A DNA stretch of 64,000 nucleotides from Thermomicrobiales bacterium (GTDB lineage: Bacteria > Chloroflexota > Chloroflexia > Thermomicrobiales > UBA6265). The stretch is taken from the NCBI GenBank assembly GCA_041390825.1, contig JAWKPF010000005.1, positions 62,001 through 126,000 of the forward strand. The letters are read 5' to 3'. This document shows positions 26,568 to 35,326 of the stretch, piece by piece. Numbering within the stretch: position 1 is the first letter of the stretch; each line of letters starts with the position of its first letter. The position numbers and the translations under genes were made by a program. Under the pieces are notes generated by a model. It was not told where the DNA came from, did not search any database, and was given only the letters and a program-made list of their open reading frames with translations.

Positions 26568-28003
26568 GCGAGCTCCGGGATGAGATCGCCGTGGGCGACG
26601 ATCAGCTCGTCGACCATGGCGCGAATCTGTTCCGGGTCGAGCTCGGCCGCGGTATGCGGATCGAGCAGTGCGGCCTGATAGACAGACGCGCGCGAGTGAC
26701 TGAGCGCGGCGTCGACCATCATCCGTTGCGGATTGATGTTGGTCGTCATCAATGATGCAAGTTGCGGGGGAAGCGCGCCGTATGGCTGCGGGTTGAGCCC
26801 GCGCTGGTCGACGTTGCAGGCAACCTCCACCACGCAATCGGCAGGCAGGTTGTCGATCAGGCCAGCGTTTGGAACATTGCCCCAGATCGTCGAGGGTTGA
26901 CCGGTGGTCATGGCGTGGATGATGAGGGTGCCATATTCGCCAGAATGCCCAGTCTGGTGGGCGAGCCGCTCTTCGAGCAGCCGGGCGCGCAGGCGGCGCT
27001 CGCTTTCGGGATCGCGCAAGCGCTCGCGCGCCAGTTTGCGCTCCCAATTGCCGCTCAGGGTCTCCCCTTTGGCGGTTTGATAGGCAGCGATCGCGTCTGG
27101 ACGATCAGAAAGGAGCGCGGCGCGCATGAGCGACCAGTCGGCGATCTGATCGACGCAGCGGGCGGGATATTCGTCCAGCGGGATGTTGTATCGGTCGATC
27201 AGGTCGTCGCGCCCGTCCTTGATGAGCCAGGGCACGTATTCGCTGAGGTGCTCGCTCGATTCGGTCACGAAGTAGCCGAAGTCGCGCATGAGTGTGAATC
27301 GTGGGGCTTCCCAGGCCGGATACTGCCTGGTCTTTTCCAATGCGCGGAGCGCAGGGTACAGATCCTCGCCCTGCCGTTCGAATCGGGTGTAGAAGGCCAT
27401 GTGATTGATACCAGCGCAGTCGTAGTCGATCTCCTCGGTGGGGACATCGAGGAACGACGCCAGTTCGGCGGCGGTTCCTTGCACTGAGTGACAAAGCCCG
27501 ACGGTCTCGATCGAGGTTGCCTTGGTGACCGCCCACACGAGCGGCGCCATCGGGTTGACGTAATTCATCAACAACGCATCCGGGCAGGAGCGCTCCATCT
27601 CTTCGGCGATTCCGTTGAGCACCGGGATCGAGCGCAGCGCGCGCATGATGCCGCCGATACCGAGCGTATCGGCAATCGTCTGCCGCAGACCGTACTTCTT
27701 GGGAATCTCGAAATCGGTGACAGTGGCCGGTTCATATCCGCCCACCTGGAACATGGTGATGACGAAGTCGGCGTCTGCCAATGCAGGTGGGAGCGTGGTG
27801 TGCGTCGTCACCGGTCCCGTGCCGCCGAATTCCTGCTTCACCCGATTGGCAATGGCTTCGGTATCGGCGAGCCGCGCTGGGTCGATGTCCATCAAACGAA
27901 GCTCTGCGCCGCGCAGCTCAGGAAACGTGAACGTGTCGCGGATCAACGCGCGGGCAAAGACCGCGCTGCCGGCGCCGACGAGGGCGATGCGAGGGGAACC
28001 CAT
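26564..28003 (-). CDS. family 4 glycosidase (alpha-galactosidase-like)
   Basis: This 479-residue enzyme of GH4 uses NAD and a divalent metal rather than classical acid-base hydrolysis. It shows RIALVGAGSAVFARALIRD (NAD-binding), VGLCHSVQGTA and GINHMAFYTRF, whose Cys and His ligate the metal. The family includes alpha-galactosidase (MelA-type), alpha-glucosidases and 6-phospho-glycosidases; the TADAD-like ALADADFVITMF and VGGYEP motifs fit the MelA-like branch. ATG 28003 follows AAGGAC. The gene lies 4 bases after the GH42 gene and overlaps the ADP-ribosylglycohydrolase gene. Confidence 0.85.
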   Translation of the reverse strand: MGSPRIALVGAGSAVFARALIRDTFTFPELRGAELRLMDIDPARLADTEAIANRVKQEFGGTGPVTTHTTLPPALADADFVITMFQVGGYEPATVTDFEIPKKYGLRQTIADTLGIGGIMRALRSIPVLNGIAEEMERSCPDALLMNYVNPMAPLVWAVTKATSIETVGLCHSVQGTAAELASFLDVPTEEIDYDCAGINHMAFYTRFERQGEDLYPALRALEKTRQYPAWEAPRFTLMRDFGYFVTESSEHLSEYVPWLIKDGRDDLIDRYNIPLDEYPARCVDQIADWSLMRAALLSDRPDAIAAYQTAKGETLSGNWERKLARERLRDPESERRLRARLLEERLAHQTGHSGEYGTLIIHAMTTGQPSTIWGNVPNAGLIDNLPADCVVEVACNVDQRGLNPQPYGALPPQLASLMTTNINPQRMMVDAALSHSRASVYQAALLDPHTAAELDPEQIRAMVDELIVAHGDLIPELA

Positions 28004-28007
28004 GAGA

Positions 28008-29969
28008 TCAGTCCTTTCGCTGCGCGTCGATGCGCCAGGAAATCGGGTCGAGATCGAGACCGCTCGGCGTTCGCTGCCGCCGATCGGTGAAATTGAGCCA
28101 GATCGAACGATTGCCGAGCGACACCCGGCGCAGGCCATCGGGAAGTTGCAACGGTTCGATACCCACGGCGCGTAGCTCGGATACGAGCAGCTCGTCGACG
28201 AGTGATCGGCTCCATGCGCCAATGGTGAGGCACGAACCATTGCGCACGACGGCGGTCATGCCCGAAAGCGGGCCGTCGTCGTATGCGATCACAGGCTCAC
28301 CCGTGATCGTCTGGTACGACTCGGCCCACATCTCTACTCGGTGGCCGCCAGCAGTGACCGAGACCATCGGTGGCATCGCGTCGAAGTTCATCATGCGGCA
28401 ACCGAGGAGATCGGCCAATGGCCCCGGTTGGCCACCCGGGTGGACGTTCCCGTTCAGGTCGCGGAGCCCGGTGCGGGGTCCGAACACCATCCGTGCGTGC
28501 CGGGCTGCGCGCGCAAGGCGGGCCGTTCTGGTCCCATCGATCAGTTGAATCGCAGGAGCAACGATCAAGCGGTAACGCGCGAGATCGGCATCGGGATGCC
28601 GGATATCGACATCGATGCCGAGTCCACGCAGCGCCGCGTAGAAGAGCATGAACTGCTTCCAGTAGGTTGCCCCAGCCGTCTGCGGGTGTTCGTCGTAGAC
28701 CCAGAGCGATTCGTAGTCATGCAACAACGCGACCGTGCGGGGCGCATCCACGAGCTGCTCGCCATTCAGGGCGAAGGTGGCGATCTCTTCCGCGCCACGG
28801 TCGAGCGTTTCAGCGTGACGGACCAGCCCGGAGTGGGTGAGCTCTTGCCCATTGGTCGATGCTCGCCAGCGGAAATAGCTGGTGCACGCTCCTCCGTGGG
28901 CCCATGTCTGCGCGGTCCAGAGATCGACGGCTCCTGCTGCCGGCAATGGGTTCGAAGGCGCCCAATTGATCTGACCGGCCTGTTGTTCCATCACCCATGG
29001 ATGGTGCGGCGCCGGTTTCATCCCCCGATAGAGATCATGATTGACGGAAACCAGATCCGGCTCACCGGTGCGTGCCCAGCGTGCCTTTTCCTCGACGGTG
29101 AGATCCGAGTACTCGACGCCGCCGGTGGGATAGGAATCCCAGGTGACGAAGTCGAGCGGGGCGGCTGCCGGATAGTGATCGAACTGGTCGCAGAAGCGCA
29201 TGAAGTTGTGCGTCACCCAGCGATTCGGCGAATGGGCACGAATGATGGTGGCATGCTCGGTCAGGAACTCGGCGATCAGATTGCTGCTGAATCGATAGAA
29301 GTCGAGTAGATGGGCCGGGTTCGCGCCGCCGACCGTGAGATTCGGCAGATCGATTTGCTCCCAGGCGGTGTATTGCTGGCTCCAGAAGCGAGCACCCCAG
29401 GCGCGGTTCAGCTCCGCGACCGTGCTGTACCGTTCCGAAAGCCACCTGCGGAACCGGGCAAGCGCGGCGGGGCTGTAGCTTCGGCCCGTGTCGTGGTCGC
29501 CGAGCTCGTTGTCGATTTGCCAGCCGGCGACGGCCGGGTGGATCCCATACCGCCGGGCAAACTCGCCGCAGATGCGGGCCGCTTCACGCCGGTAGTCGTC
29601 GGAAGCCAGGTCGCAATGCCGCCGGGACCCGCCACGCAATCGACGACCTTCCTTGTCGACCGGTTTGATGTCAGGGAATGCGGCTGTCAGCCATGGTGGC
29701 GGCGCGGCGGTTGGCGTCGCGATGACGACGCGCAAGCCTTCGGCAGCCAGCGTATCGATTGCCTCATCGAGCCAGTCCCAGGTCAGCGCTCCCGGTTCGG
29801 GTTCGATGTCGCTCCAGGTGAAGTCGCCGACCCGCACATAGACGAGACCGAGCGCGCGCATCTGCCGCGCGTCGACGGTCCAGCGGTCCCTCGGCCATTG
29901 TTCCGGGTAATAGCAGACGCCCAACCGGTATCCGGCCACAGATTCCAGTTTCGCTCGCGTGCGCGCCAC
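28008..29969 (-). CDS. family 42 beta-galactosidase
   Basis: This 653-residue GH42 enzyme opens GVCYYPEQWPRDRW. It has the acid/base in WQIDNELGDHD (Asn154-Glu155) and the nucleophile in PWVMEQQAGQINW (Glu328). The middle domain has FRWRASTNGQELTHSG, and the C-terminal part is the usual trimerisation and beta domain. It hydrolyses terminal beta-galactosides, or arabinosides in some members. The GTG start has AGGAGAGG at 29983-29976. No signal peptide, so it acts in the cytoplasm on imported oligosaccharides. It heads an operon with the GH4 and DraG-like genes; no transporter is present in the window. Confidence 0.9.
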   Translation of the reverse strand: MARTRAKLESVAGYRLGVCYYPEQWPRDRWTVDARQMRALGLVYVRVGDFTWSDIEPEPGALTWDWLDEAIDTLAAEGLRVVIATPTAAPPPWLTAAFPDIKPVDKEGRRLRGGSRRHCDLASDDYRREAARICGEFARRYGIHPAVAGWQIDNELGDHDTGRSYSPAALARFRRWLSERYSTVAELNRAWGARFWSQQYTAWEQIDLPNLTVGGANPAHLLDFYRFSSNLIAEFLTEHATIIRAHSPNRWVTHNFMRFCDQFDHYPAAAPLDFVTWDSYPTGGVEYSDLTVEEKARWARTGEPDLVSVNHDLYRGMKPAPHHPWVMEQQAGQINWAPSNPLPAAGAVDLWTAQTWAHGGACTSYFRWRASTNGQELTHSGLVRHAETLDRGAEEIATFALNGEQLVDAPRTVALLHDYESLWVYDEHPQTAGATYWKQFMLFYAALRGLGIDVDIRHPDADLARYRLIVAPAIQLIDGTRTARLARAARHARMVFGPRTGLRDLNGNVHPGGQPGPLADLLGCRMMNFDAMPPMVSVTAGGHRVEMWAESYQTITGEPVIAYDDGPLSGMTAVVRNGSCLTIGAWSRSLVDELLVSELRAVGIEPLQLPDGLRRVSLGNRSIWLNFTDRRQRTPSGLDLDPISWRIDAQRKD

Positions 29970-30124
29970 CGTTTACCTCTCCTGATATGCCCGATGGAGG
30001 GTAGCAAACCGGGAAAATTTGCGATAGCGGCGTTCCGTTTGGCAGAATCGCCCTGCGCATTTTCAGGCAGCGTCTGATTTGCGTTGCCTTTTTCTGCGAA
30101 CGACCCACGAGGACACACCACACC

Positions 30125-32809
30125 ATGCAATCTGCGACCGAACGACGGAGCCATGGCCACCGATGGATGAGCGGTTCCGAGGTCCGGCGTGCCTTCATCG
30201 AGTTCTTCGAGGAGCGTGGGCACAAGGAAATCGCCAGTTCGTCGCTGGTGCCGCATAACGACCCCACTGTGCTGCTGACCACCGCTGGCATGCAGCAGAT
30301 GACGCCTTACTTTCTTGGGCTCGAGACGCCGCCCGCGGTGCGCATGGCCTCTGTGCAGAAGTGCTTTCGCACGGTGGATATCGACGAGGTCGGGGACGAG
30401 AGCCACTGCACCTTTTTCTTCATGCTCGGCAACTTCTCCGTGGGCGACTATTTCAAGCCCGATTCGCTGCGCTGGTCGTGGGAATTCCTGACCGAGGTGA
30501 TGGGGTTGCCGGCTGAGCGGCTGTACCCGACCGTGCATCCGGACGACGAGGATGCCTATCGCATATGGAGAGACGAGATCGGCGTTCCGGAAGAGCGCAT
30601 CGGCAAACTCTCAGACAACTGGTGGGGTCCAGTCGGTCCTACCGGGCCAAACGGGCCCGACTCCGAGATCTATTTCGATCTCGGACCGGAGGCGGGTGAG
30701 ATCGGCGACGGGCCGGGTGAGAGCAACCGCTTCCTGGAGATCTGGAACAACGTCTTCATGGAGTTCTTCCAGGCGCCCGACGGCAGTCGAACCCCATTGC
30801 CGAAGCAGAACGTCGATACCGGCATGGGCCTGGAGCGGTTGACTGCGATGCTGCAAGGTGTCAGCTCGATCTATGACACCGATCTCTATCAGACCATCAT
30901 TTCCCGTGCTGGCGAGCTGGCGGGCGTGACCTATGGGACCGATCCGGATGCGGATGTGGCGTTGCGCGTCATCGCCGATCACGCGCGTGGCGCAACGTTC
31001 CTGATCTCCGATGGCGTCCTGCCAGGGAATGAGGGGCGTTCCTATGTTCTGCGGCGCATTCTCCGTCGCGCGATTCGCTACGGTCGTCGTCTTGGCCTTA
31101 CGCAGCCGTTCATGGCCGAGATGGCGCGGGTGGTGATCGGGCAGTTCGGCGCCGACTATCCGGCGCTGGTCGAGCGGCAGCGGCAGATCGAGAAGGTGCT
31201 GACGCATGAGGAAGAGACCTTCGGGCGAACGCTGAGCACCGGCATCCACCGTTTCCAGGACGAGGTCGCCAAGCTGCGCGCGGTGGCGCCGGCGGGCGAG
31301 GAGATCATGCAGCTCACGGTGCCCGGCGCGGTTGCGTTCCGGCTCTACGACACCTATGGCTTCCCGCTCGACCTCACGGTCGATCTTGCGCGCGAACAGG
31401 GCATGGCCGTCGATATCGAGGGATTCGATGCCGCCATGGCCGAACAGCGGGTGATCAGCCGCGGGGGCGCGGCCTTCAAAGACAATCAGCGCGAACGCAA
31501 TGCGCTCTACGTCGAACGCGGCATGCTGTCCACAGACTTTCTCGGCTACGAGGAGACCGAAGCCGACGCCACCATCCTGGCGTTGCTCGATCCGGATGGG
31601 TTCATCGAGTCGGCGGAAGCGGGCGATGAGGTGGAGATCATTCTCGATCGCACTCCGTTCTACGGAGAATCTGGCGGCCAGATCGGTGACAAGGGTGAGA
31701 TTCGCACCGACACTGGCGTGGTCAGCATCGACGATACGTTCAAGCCGACACCCACGCTTTTCGTCCATCGCGGCATCGTGGCGGAAGGATTCATCAAGAC
31801 CGGAGAACCGGCCCGTGCCGCGATCGATGCCGAACGCCGCCAGGCGATCAAACGCAATCACACTGCCACTCATCTCTTGCACCGCGCGCTGCGCGAGGTG
31901 CTCGGTACCGATACCCATCAGGCAGGCTCGCTGGTGGCGCCCGATCGACTGCGTTTCGACTTCACCAGCATCGACGCGATGAGCGCTGAGCAGGTGGCGC
32001 GCGTGGGCGAGATCGTCAGCGAGCAGGTGCTAGCCTCGACGCCGGTGAGCACGCAGGTGCTGCCCTATGCGGAGGCCGTCGAAGGCGGCGCGATGGCGCT
32101 GTTCGGCGAGAAGTACGGCGACTCCGTGCGCGTGGTCACGATCGGGGACTTCTCGAAGGAACTCTGCGGCGGCACGCATCTGCGCCACACGGGTGAGGTT
32201 GGCCCATTCGCGATCGTATCCGAAGGGTCGGTTGCCGCGGGGGTGCGGCGCATCGAGGCCGTTACCGGACAGGCCGCTATCGAACGCGGGATGCGGCAAC
32301 AAGCAGTTCTCGATTCCCTGGCGCGTGACTTCCGCGCGCCCTGGACCGAACTGCCCGAGCAGGTGGCCGCGCTGCGCGAGAAGCTGCGCGCCACCGAACG
32401 CGAGGTCGGCAAGCTGCGTGCGGAGCTGGCCGGTTCATCGGTCGGGGATTTGCTCGATTCCAGGGTGGATGTCGGCGGAATCCCAGTCGTGGCCGGAAAG
32501 CTCGCGGTCAACGAGAAGGGTGATCTGCGCACTGCGGGCGACCGCCTGCGCGACAAGCTTGGTTCGGGTGTCGTCGTCCTGGGGGCAGAAATCGATGGAA
32601 AGCCCAGTCTGATCGCGTTGGTCACGCAAGACGTCATCGCGCGAGGCATCAAGGCGGGCGATCTCGTTCGCGAACTGGCCAAACACATCGACGGCAAGGG
32701 CGGAGGTCGGCCTGATTTGGCTGAAGCGGGCGGCAAGGATGCGAGTGGCCTCGACGCCGCTCTGGCCGGAGTGGCCGAGCTGGTGAAGTCGGCGACGAGC
32801 AAGTCTTGA
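30125..32809 (+). CDS. alaS: alanine-tRNA ligase
   Basis: This 894-residue class II synthetase has the N-terminal SGSEVRRAFIEFFEERGHKE and NVDTGMGLERL, the editing domain with NHTATHLLH (zinc-like H578 and H582), CGGTHLRHTG (C681 and H685), and a C-terminal DHHA1 domain with the GGGR-like KGGGRPD. Charging of tRNA-Ala and removal of mischarged Ser or Gly are therefore both expected. The start may be 30125 or the ATG at 30167 (MSGSEVRR), which matches the usual N-terminus; neither has an ideal ribosome site. Confidence 0.95.
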   Translation: MQSATERRSHGHRWMSGSEVRRAFIEFFEERGHKEIASSSLVPHNDPTVLLTTAGMQQMTPYFLGLETPPAVRMASVQKCFRTVDIDEVGDESHCTFFFMLGNFSVGDYFKPDSLRWSWEFLTEVMGLPAERLYPTVHPDDEDAYRIWRDEIGVPEERIGKLSDNWWGPVGPTGPNGPDSEIYFDLGPEAGEIGDGPGESNRFLEIWNNVFMEFFQAPDGSRTPLPKQNVDTGMGLERLTAMLQGVSSIYDTDLYQTIISRAGELAGVTYGTDPDADVALRVIADHARGATFLISDGVLPGNEGRSYVLRRILRRAIRYGRRLGLTQPFMAEMARVVIGQFGADYPALVERQRQIEKVLTHEEETFGRTLSTGIHRFQDEVAKLRAVAPAGEEIMQLTVPGAVAFRLYDTYGFPLDLTVDLAREQGMAVDIEGFDAAMAEQRVISRGGAAFKDNQRERNALYVERGMLSTDFLGYEETEADATILALLDPDGFIESAEAGDEVEIILDRTPFYGESGGQIGDKGEIRTDTGVVSIDDTFKPTPTLFVHRGIVAEGFIKTGEPARAAIDAERRQAIKRNHTATHLLHRALREVLGTDTHQAGSLVAPDRLRFDFTSIDAMSAEQVARVGEIVSEQVLASTPVSTQVLPYAEAVEGGAMALFGEKYGDSVRVVTIGDFSKELCGGTHLRHTGEVGPFAIVSEGSVAAGVRRIEAVTGQAAIERGMRQQAVLDSLARDFRAPWTELPEQVAALREKLRATEREVGKLRAELAGSSVGDLLDSRVDVGGIPVVAGKLAVNEKGDLRTAGDRLRDKLGSGVVVLGAEIDGKPSLIALVTQDVIARGIKAGDLVRELAKHIDGKGGGRPDLAEAGGKDASGLDAALAGVAELVKSATSKS

Positions 32810-32847
32810 CGGGTGCGCGGCATCTCGATCCCCGGGACTGAACCGGC

Positions 32848-34392
32848 ATGACCAGAAGCATCACCGTTGCCCCCGGGCAGTCGATGAGCGACGTGCTCGC
32901 GGCGCTCAAGATCGCTGCCGGGGACGATCTCGTCATCGAGATCCCTGCCGACGCGTCCGTCTTGCTGACCGCGAATGAGTTTCGCGCGCTCTCGATCGCC
33001 GCAGAGCGCGACGACGTGGAAGTCTCGATCTATACCGAGGACCCTCTACGACGCCAATTGGCGACGCTCTTCGGCGTCCCGCTCGTCAACGAGATTCCTG
33101 AGCCTGTTCCCTACCAGGCGCCGGAGCTCGATCCGATCGATGAAACAGAGCCATTTGCGAATGGAGTCGAGGTGGACGACGAGGAGGGCGACGACGTCGC
33201 TCCCGTCCCGAAACCGCGCTCCGGGGGTGGCCGACGATCGCTGGGCAAAGTGCTCGGGGTACTGGCCGGAATAGCGGCCATCGCCGCGATTGCCATCGGC
33301 GTGTATTGGTTGTTCCTGTCTTCGATGACAGTCGATCTGCATCTGAAACGGCAAAGCGTCGCGTCTACCCTGGCATATCAGGTTACTCAGCCGGGGGCCG
33401 ATGCAAGCGCAGCGTCGAGTGACGGCATCGTGATTCCCGGTCAGCCGGTCGAGTTCACGTTGAGCCGCTCGGCAACGGTTCCGGCAACCGGGCAAACCAT
33501 CATTCCGGACGAGGCCGCTAGTGGCGAAGTTGTGTTGCGCAATCCGACTGACGCAATCGTGACGATCGAAAAGGGCACCCAGTTCGCAGGGTTCAGCGGC
33601 GTGTCATATTCCTTCTCGGAGACAGTGGAGGTTCCGGCGTCGGCCAATGGCGAGCCGGGAGAGGTCACTGCCCACATCGAAGCGTCTGAAGGTGGCGAGG
33701 CGGGCAACGCCGCGACCGGTATGCTCACCGGCCAACTGCCAAATGGCGTCTACTACAGCAACCGTTTGTCCGAGATTGCGGGAGGCACCCAGAAGACCAT
33801 TACCACCATCTCCCAACAGGACCTCGATCAGCTGAAAGCCGAGATCGACAATGAGCTGCTGGCGTTGGCGACCACGACCGTGCTCGATCAGGGGCTTTTG
33901 TTGGTCCCGTCCACGGTGCAACCCATCAGCGACGCCGGCACTGCCACGCCCGATGCTGGCGGTTATGCGTTCAGCGGCCAGGTTGGTGACGAGGCAAGCG
34001 ACGTCAGCGTCGACGCGACCATTACCTTCTCGGCAACCGCCTACGACCCAACCGCGCTCACCGATCAGGCAATCCCGCTCTTGCAGGCCGAGGTTCCGGC
34101 TGGCTCTTCATTCGATCCGAATTCGGTGAAGGTCAATACGCCTGCGGAGACTGGCAACGTGAACGGGGTCATCTCGTTGCTGGCTACGGTCACCGGGGAT
34201 GCGGTGCCGGTGCTCGACGAGTCCGCCAAGTCGGCACTTGCGAGTCAACTCGCCGGAAACAGCCAGTCGGAGAACGACCAGATTCTCTCTGGACTTGACT
34301 ACGTCGAGAGCTATACGGTGACGTACGCCCCGACCTGGTTGCCCGAACGTGTGCCTGGATCGTCCACCAACATCTCGATCGAGACGAGCTGA
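32848..34392 (+). CDS. baseplate-J-like/Ig-like membrane-anchored protein
   Basis: The 514-residue protein has an N-terminal cytoplasmic domain (QSMSDVLAALKIAAGDDLVI; YTEDPLRRQLATLFGVPLVN), an acidic linker and one membrane helix (LAGIAAIAAIAIGVYWLFL, about 137-155). A long exported part rich in Val/Thr/Ser follows, containing NPTDAIVTIEKGTQF, seen in proteins annotated baseplate J/gp47-like in Actinobacteria and Chloroflexota. Here it is certainly not a phage gene: it sits between alaS and ruvX and overlaps ruvX by one base. Its role, perhaps in the cell envelope, is unknown. Confidence 0.65.
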   Translation: MTRSITVAPGQSMSDVLAALKIAAGDDLVIEIPADASVLLTANEFRALSIAAERDDVEVSIYTEDPLRRQLATLFGVPLVNEIPEPVPYQAPELDPIDETEPFANGVEVDDEEGDDVAPVPKPRSGGGRRSLGKVLGVLAGIAAIAAIAIGVYWLFLSSMTVDLHLKRQSVASTLAYQVTQPGADASAASSDGIVIPGQPVEFTLSRSATVPATGQTIIPDEAASGEVVLRNPTDAIVTIEKGTQFAGFSGVSYSFSETVEVPASANGEPGEVTAHIEASEGGEAGNAATGMLTGQLPNGVYYSNRLSEIAGGTQKTITTISQQDLDQLKAEIDNELLALATTTVLDQGLLLVPSTVQPISDAGTATPDAGGYAFSGQVGDEASDVSVDATITFSATAYDPTALTDQAIPLLQAEVPAGSSFDPNSVKVNTPAETGNVNGVISLLATVTGDAVPVLDESAKSALASQLAGNSQSENDQILSGLDYVESYTVTYAPTWLPERVPGSSTNISIETS

Positions 34393-34862
34393 TGAACGAC
34401 TTGCCAACGAGCGGCCGTGTCCTTGGTCTGGATGTGGGCGAAAAGCGCATCGGCGTCGCGGTGAGCGACGATGGACAGATTCTCTCGACCCCGTTTGGCA
34501 TGGTCGAGCAAGGCAAGCGCTCGATTGCAGAGATCGATCGTATCGTCCGGGAGACCGGAGCAGTCGCCATTGTTGCCGGGCTGCCCACCGGTATGTCCGG
34601 CCGGGAGGGCGCGCAGGCTGCCGAAACGCGCCGCTTTGCCGATGCGGTCGCGGACGAGCTCGGATTGCCGCTCGCCTATTGGGACGAACGGCTCACCTCG
34701 TCGCAAGCGGAACGCATGTTGATCGAGGCCGGAGTGAGCCGAAAGGACCGGCGTGGACAGATCGACGCGTTGGCCGCCAGCCTGATGCTGCAGACCTTTC
34801 TCGACGCGCGAATGCACCGCAAGAATCGGGCCGCAGCGTCACAACAACGTTTCACGCCATGA
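34392..34862 (+). CDS. ruvX: Holliday junction resolvase RuvX (YqgF family)
   Basis: This 156-residue RNase-H-fold nuclease has GLDVGEKRIGVAVSD (first catalytic Asp near residue 14), VAGLPTGMSGREG, WDERLTSSQAERML (catalytic Glu) and DRRGQIDALAASLMLQTFL with the last catalytic Asp. It resolves junctions and/or processes pre-16S rRNA 5' ends. Its ATG shares one base with the upstream TGA (TGATG), so it is translationally coupled. Its place after alaS is conserved in many bacteria. Confidence 0.93.
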   Translation: MNDLPTSGRVLGLDVGEKRIGVAVSDDGQILSTPFGMVEQGKRSIAEIDRIVRETGAVAIVAGLPTGMSGREGAQAAETRRFADAVADELGLPLAYWDERLTSSQAERMLIEAGVSRKDRRGQIDALAASLMLQTFLDARMHRKNRAAASQQRFTP

Positions 34863-34933
34863 CCTCAGGTATACTCGCCGCCGTTACGCACATGCAGCAG
34901 TAGCGGGCTTGCGAACCGGAAAGGATGAACCCG

Positions 34934-35227
34934 ATGAACAAGCTCATCATTACGATCGTACAGAACGACGATGCCGATGCCGTGGTCGACGCGCTGTTGG
35001 AGTCCGATTTTCGGGCCACGCGTCTCGCAAGCACCGGCGGATTCCTGCGTCGTGGCAATACCACGTTGATGATCGGCGCGCAGACCGATCAGGTGGACAC
35101 GGTGCTCGACCTCATTCGCAAGAACGCGCGCACCGGCATTGCCCGCGAGGACGAGGCTCCCGGGCTCACACCGCCCGCCGCTGCGACTGTTTTCGTCCTC
35201 GACCTCGAGGAATACGAACGCTACTAG
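34934..35227 (+). CDS. cyclic-di-AMP receptor (DarA/PstA-like)
   Basis: This 97-residue PII-like protein reads MNKLIITIVQNDDADAVVDA, then LASTGGFLRRGNTTLMIG, typical of the DUF970 c-di-AMP receptors. I chose the second ATG (34934) because AAAGGA is 8 bases before it; a start at 34925 adds three residues. The family senses c-di-AMP, linked to osmolyte and potassium balance; its downstream partner is unknown. An osmolyte-type importer is encoded about 10 kb away. Confidence 0.85.
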   Translation: MNKLIITIVQNDDADAVVDALLESDFRATRLASTGGFLRRGNTTLMIGAQTDQVDTVLDLIRKNARTGIAREDEAPGLTPPAAATVFVLDLEEYERY

Positions 35228-35238
35228 GTTCGAATGCA

Positions 35239-35278
35239 GTCCTGAATCCTCAGCCCTGAGCATCGCGGCGCGCGCCGC
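35239..35278 (+). repeat. three TCC-anchored heptads followed by a 14-bp palindrome
   Basis: GTCCTGA, ATCCTCA, GCCCTGA run in tandem (35239-35259) shortly after the c-di-AMP receptor stop. GCGGCGCGCGCCGC, a perfect palindrome, follows (35265-35278) and may act as a 3' hairpin. Confidence 0.45.
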
Positions 35279-35326
35279 TCGATTTCGTCTCAGGACTACA
35301 GGGACAGGACTTGGCACCCGTCGTCG

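Noticed and set aside
32848..34392. Prophage remnant, based on the baseplate-J-like name
   Set aside because: No other phage gene, integrase or terminase is in the window, and the gene is embedded in a housekeeping operon.
34863..34933. Short open frame between ruvX and the c-di-AMP receptor gene
   Set aside because: It extends the ruvX region out of frame, lacks its own ribosome site and ends in the receptor's Shine-Dalgarno.
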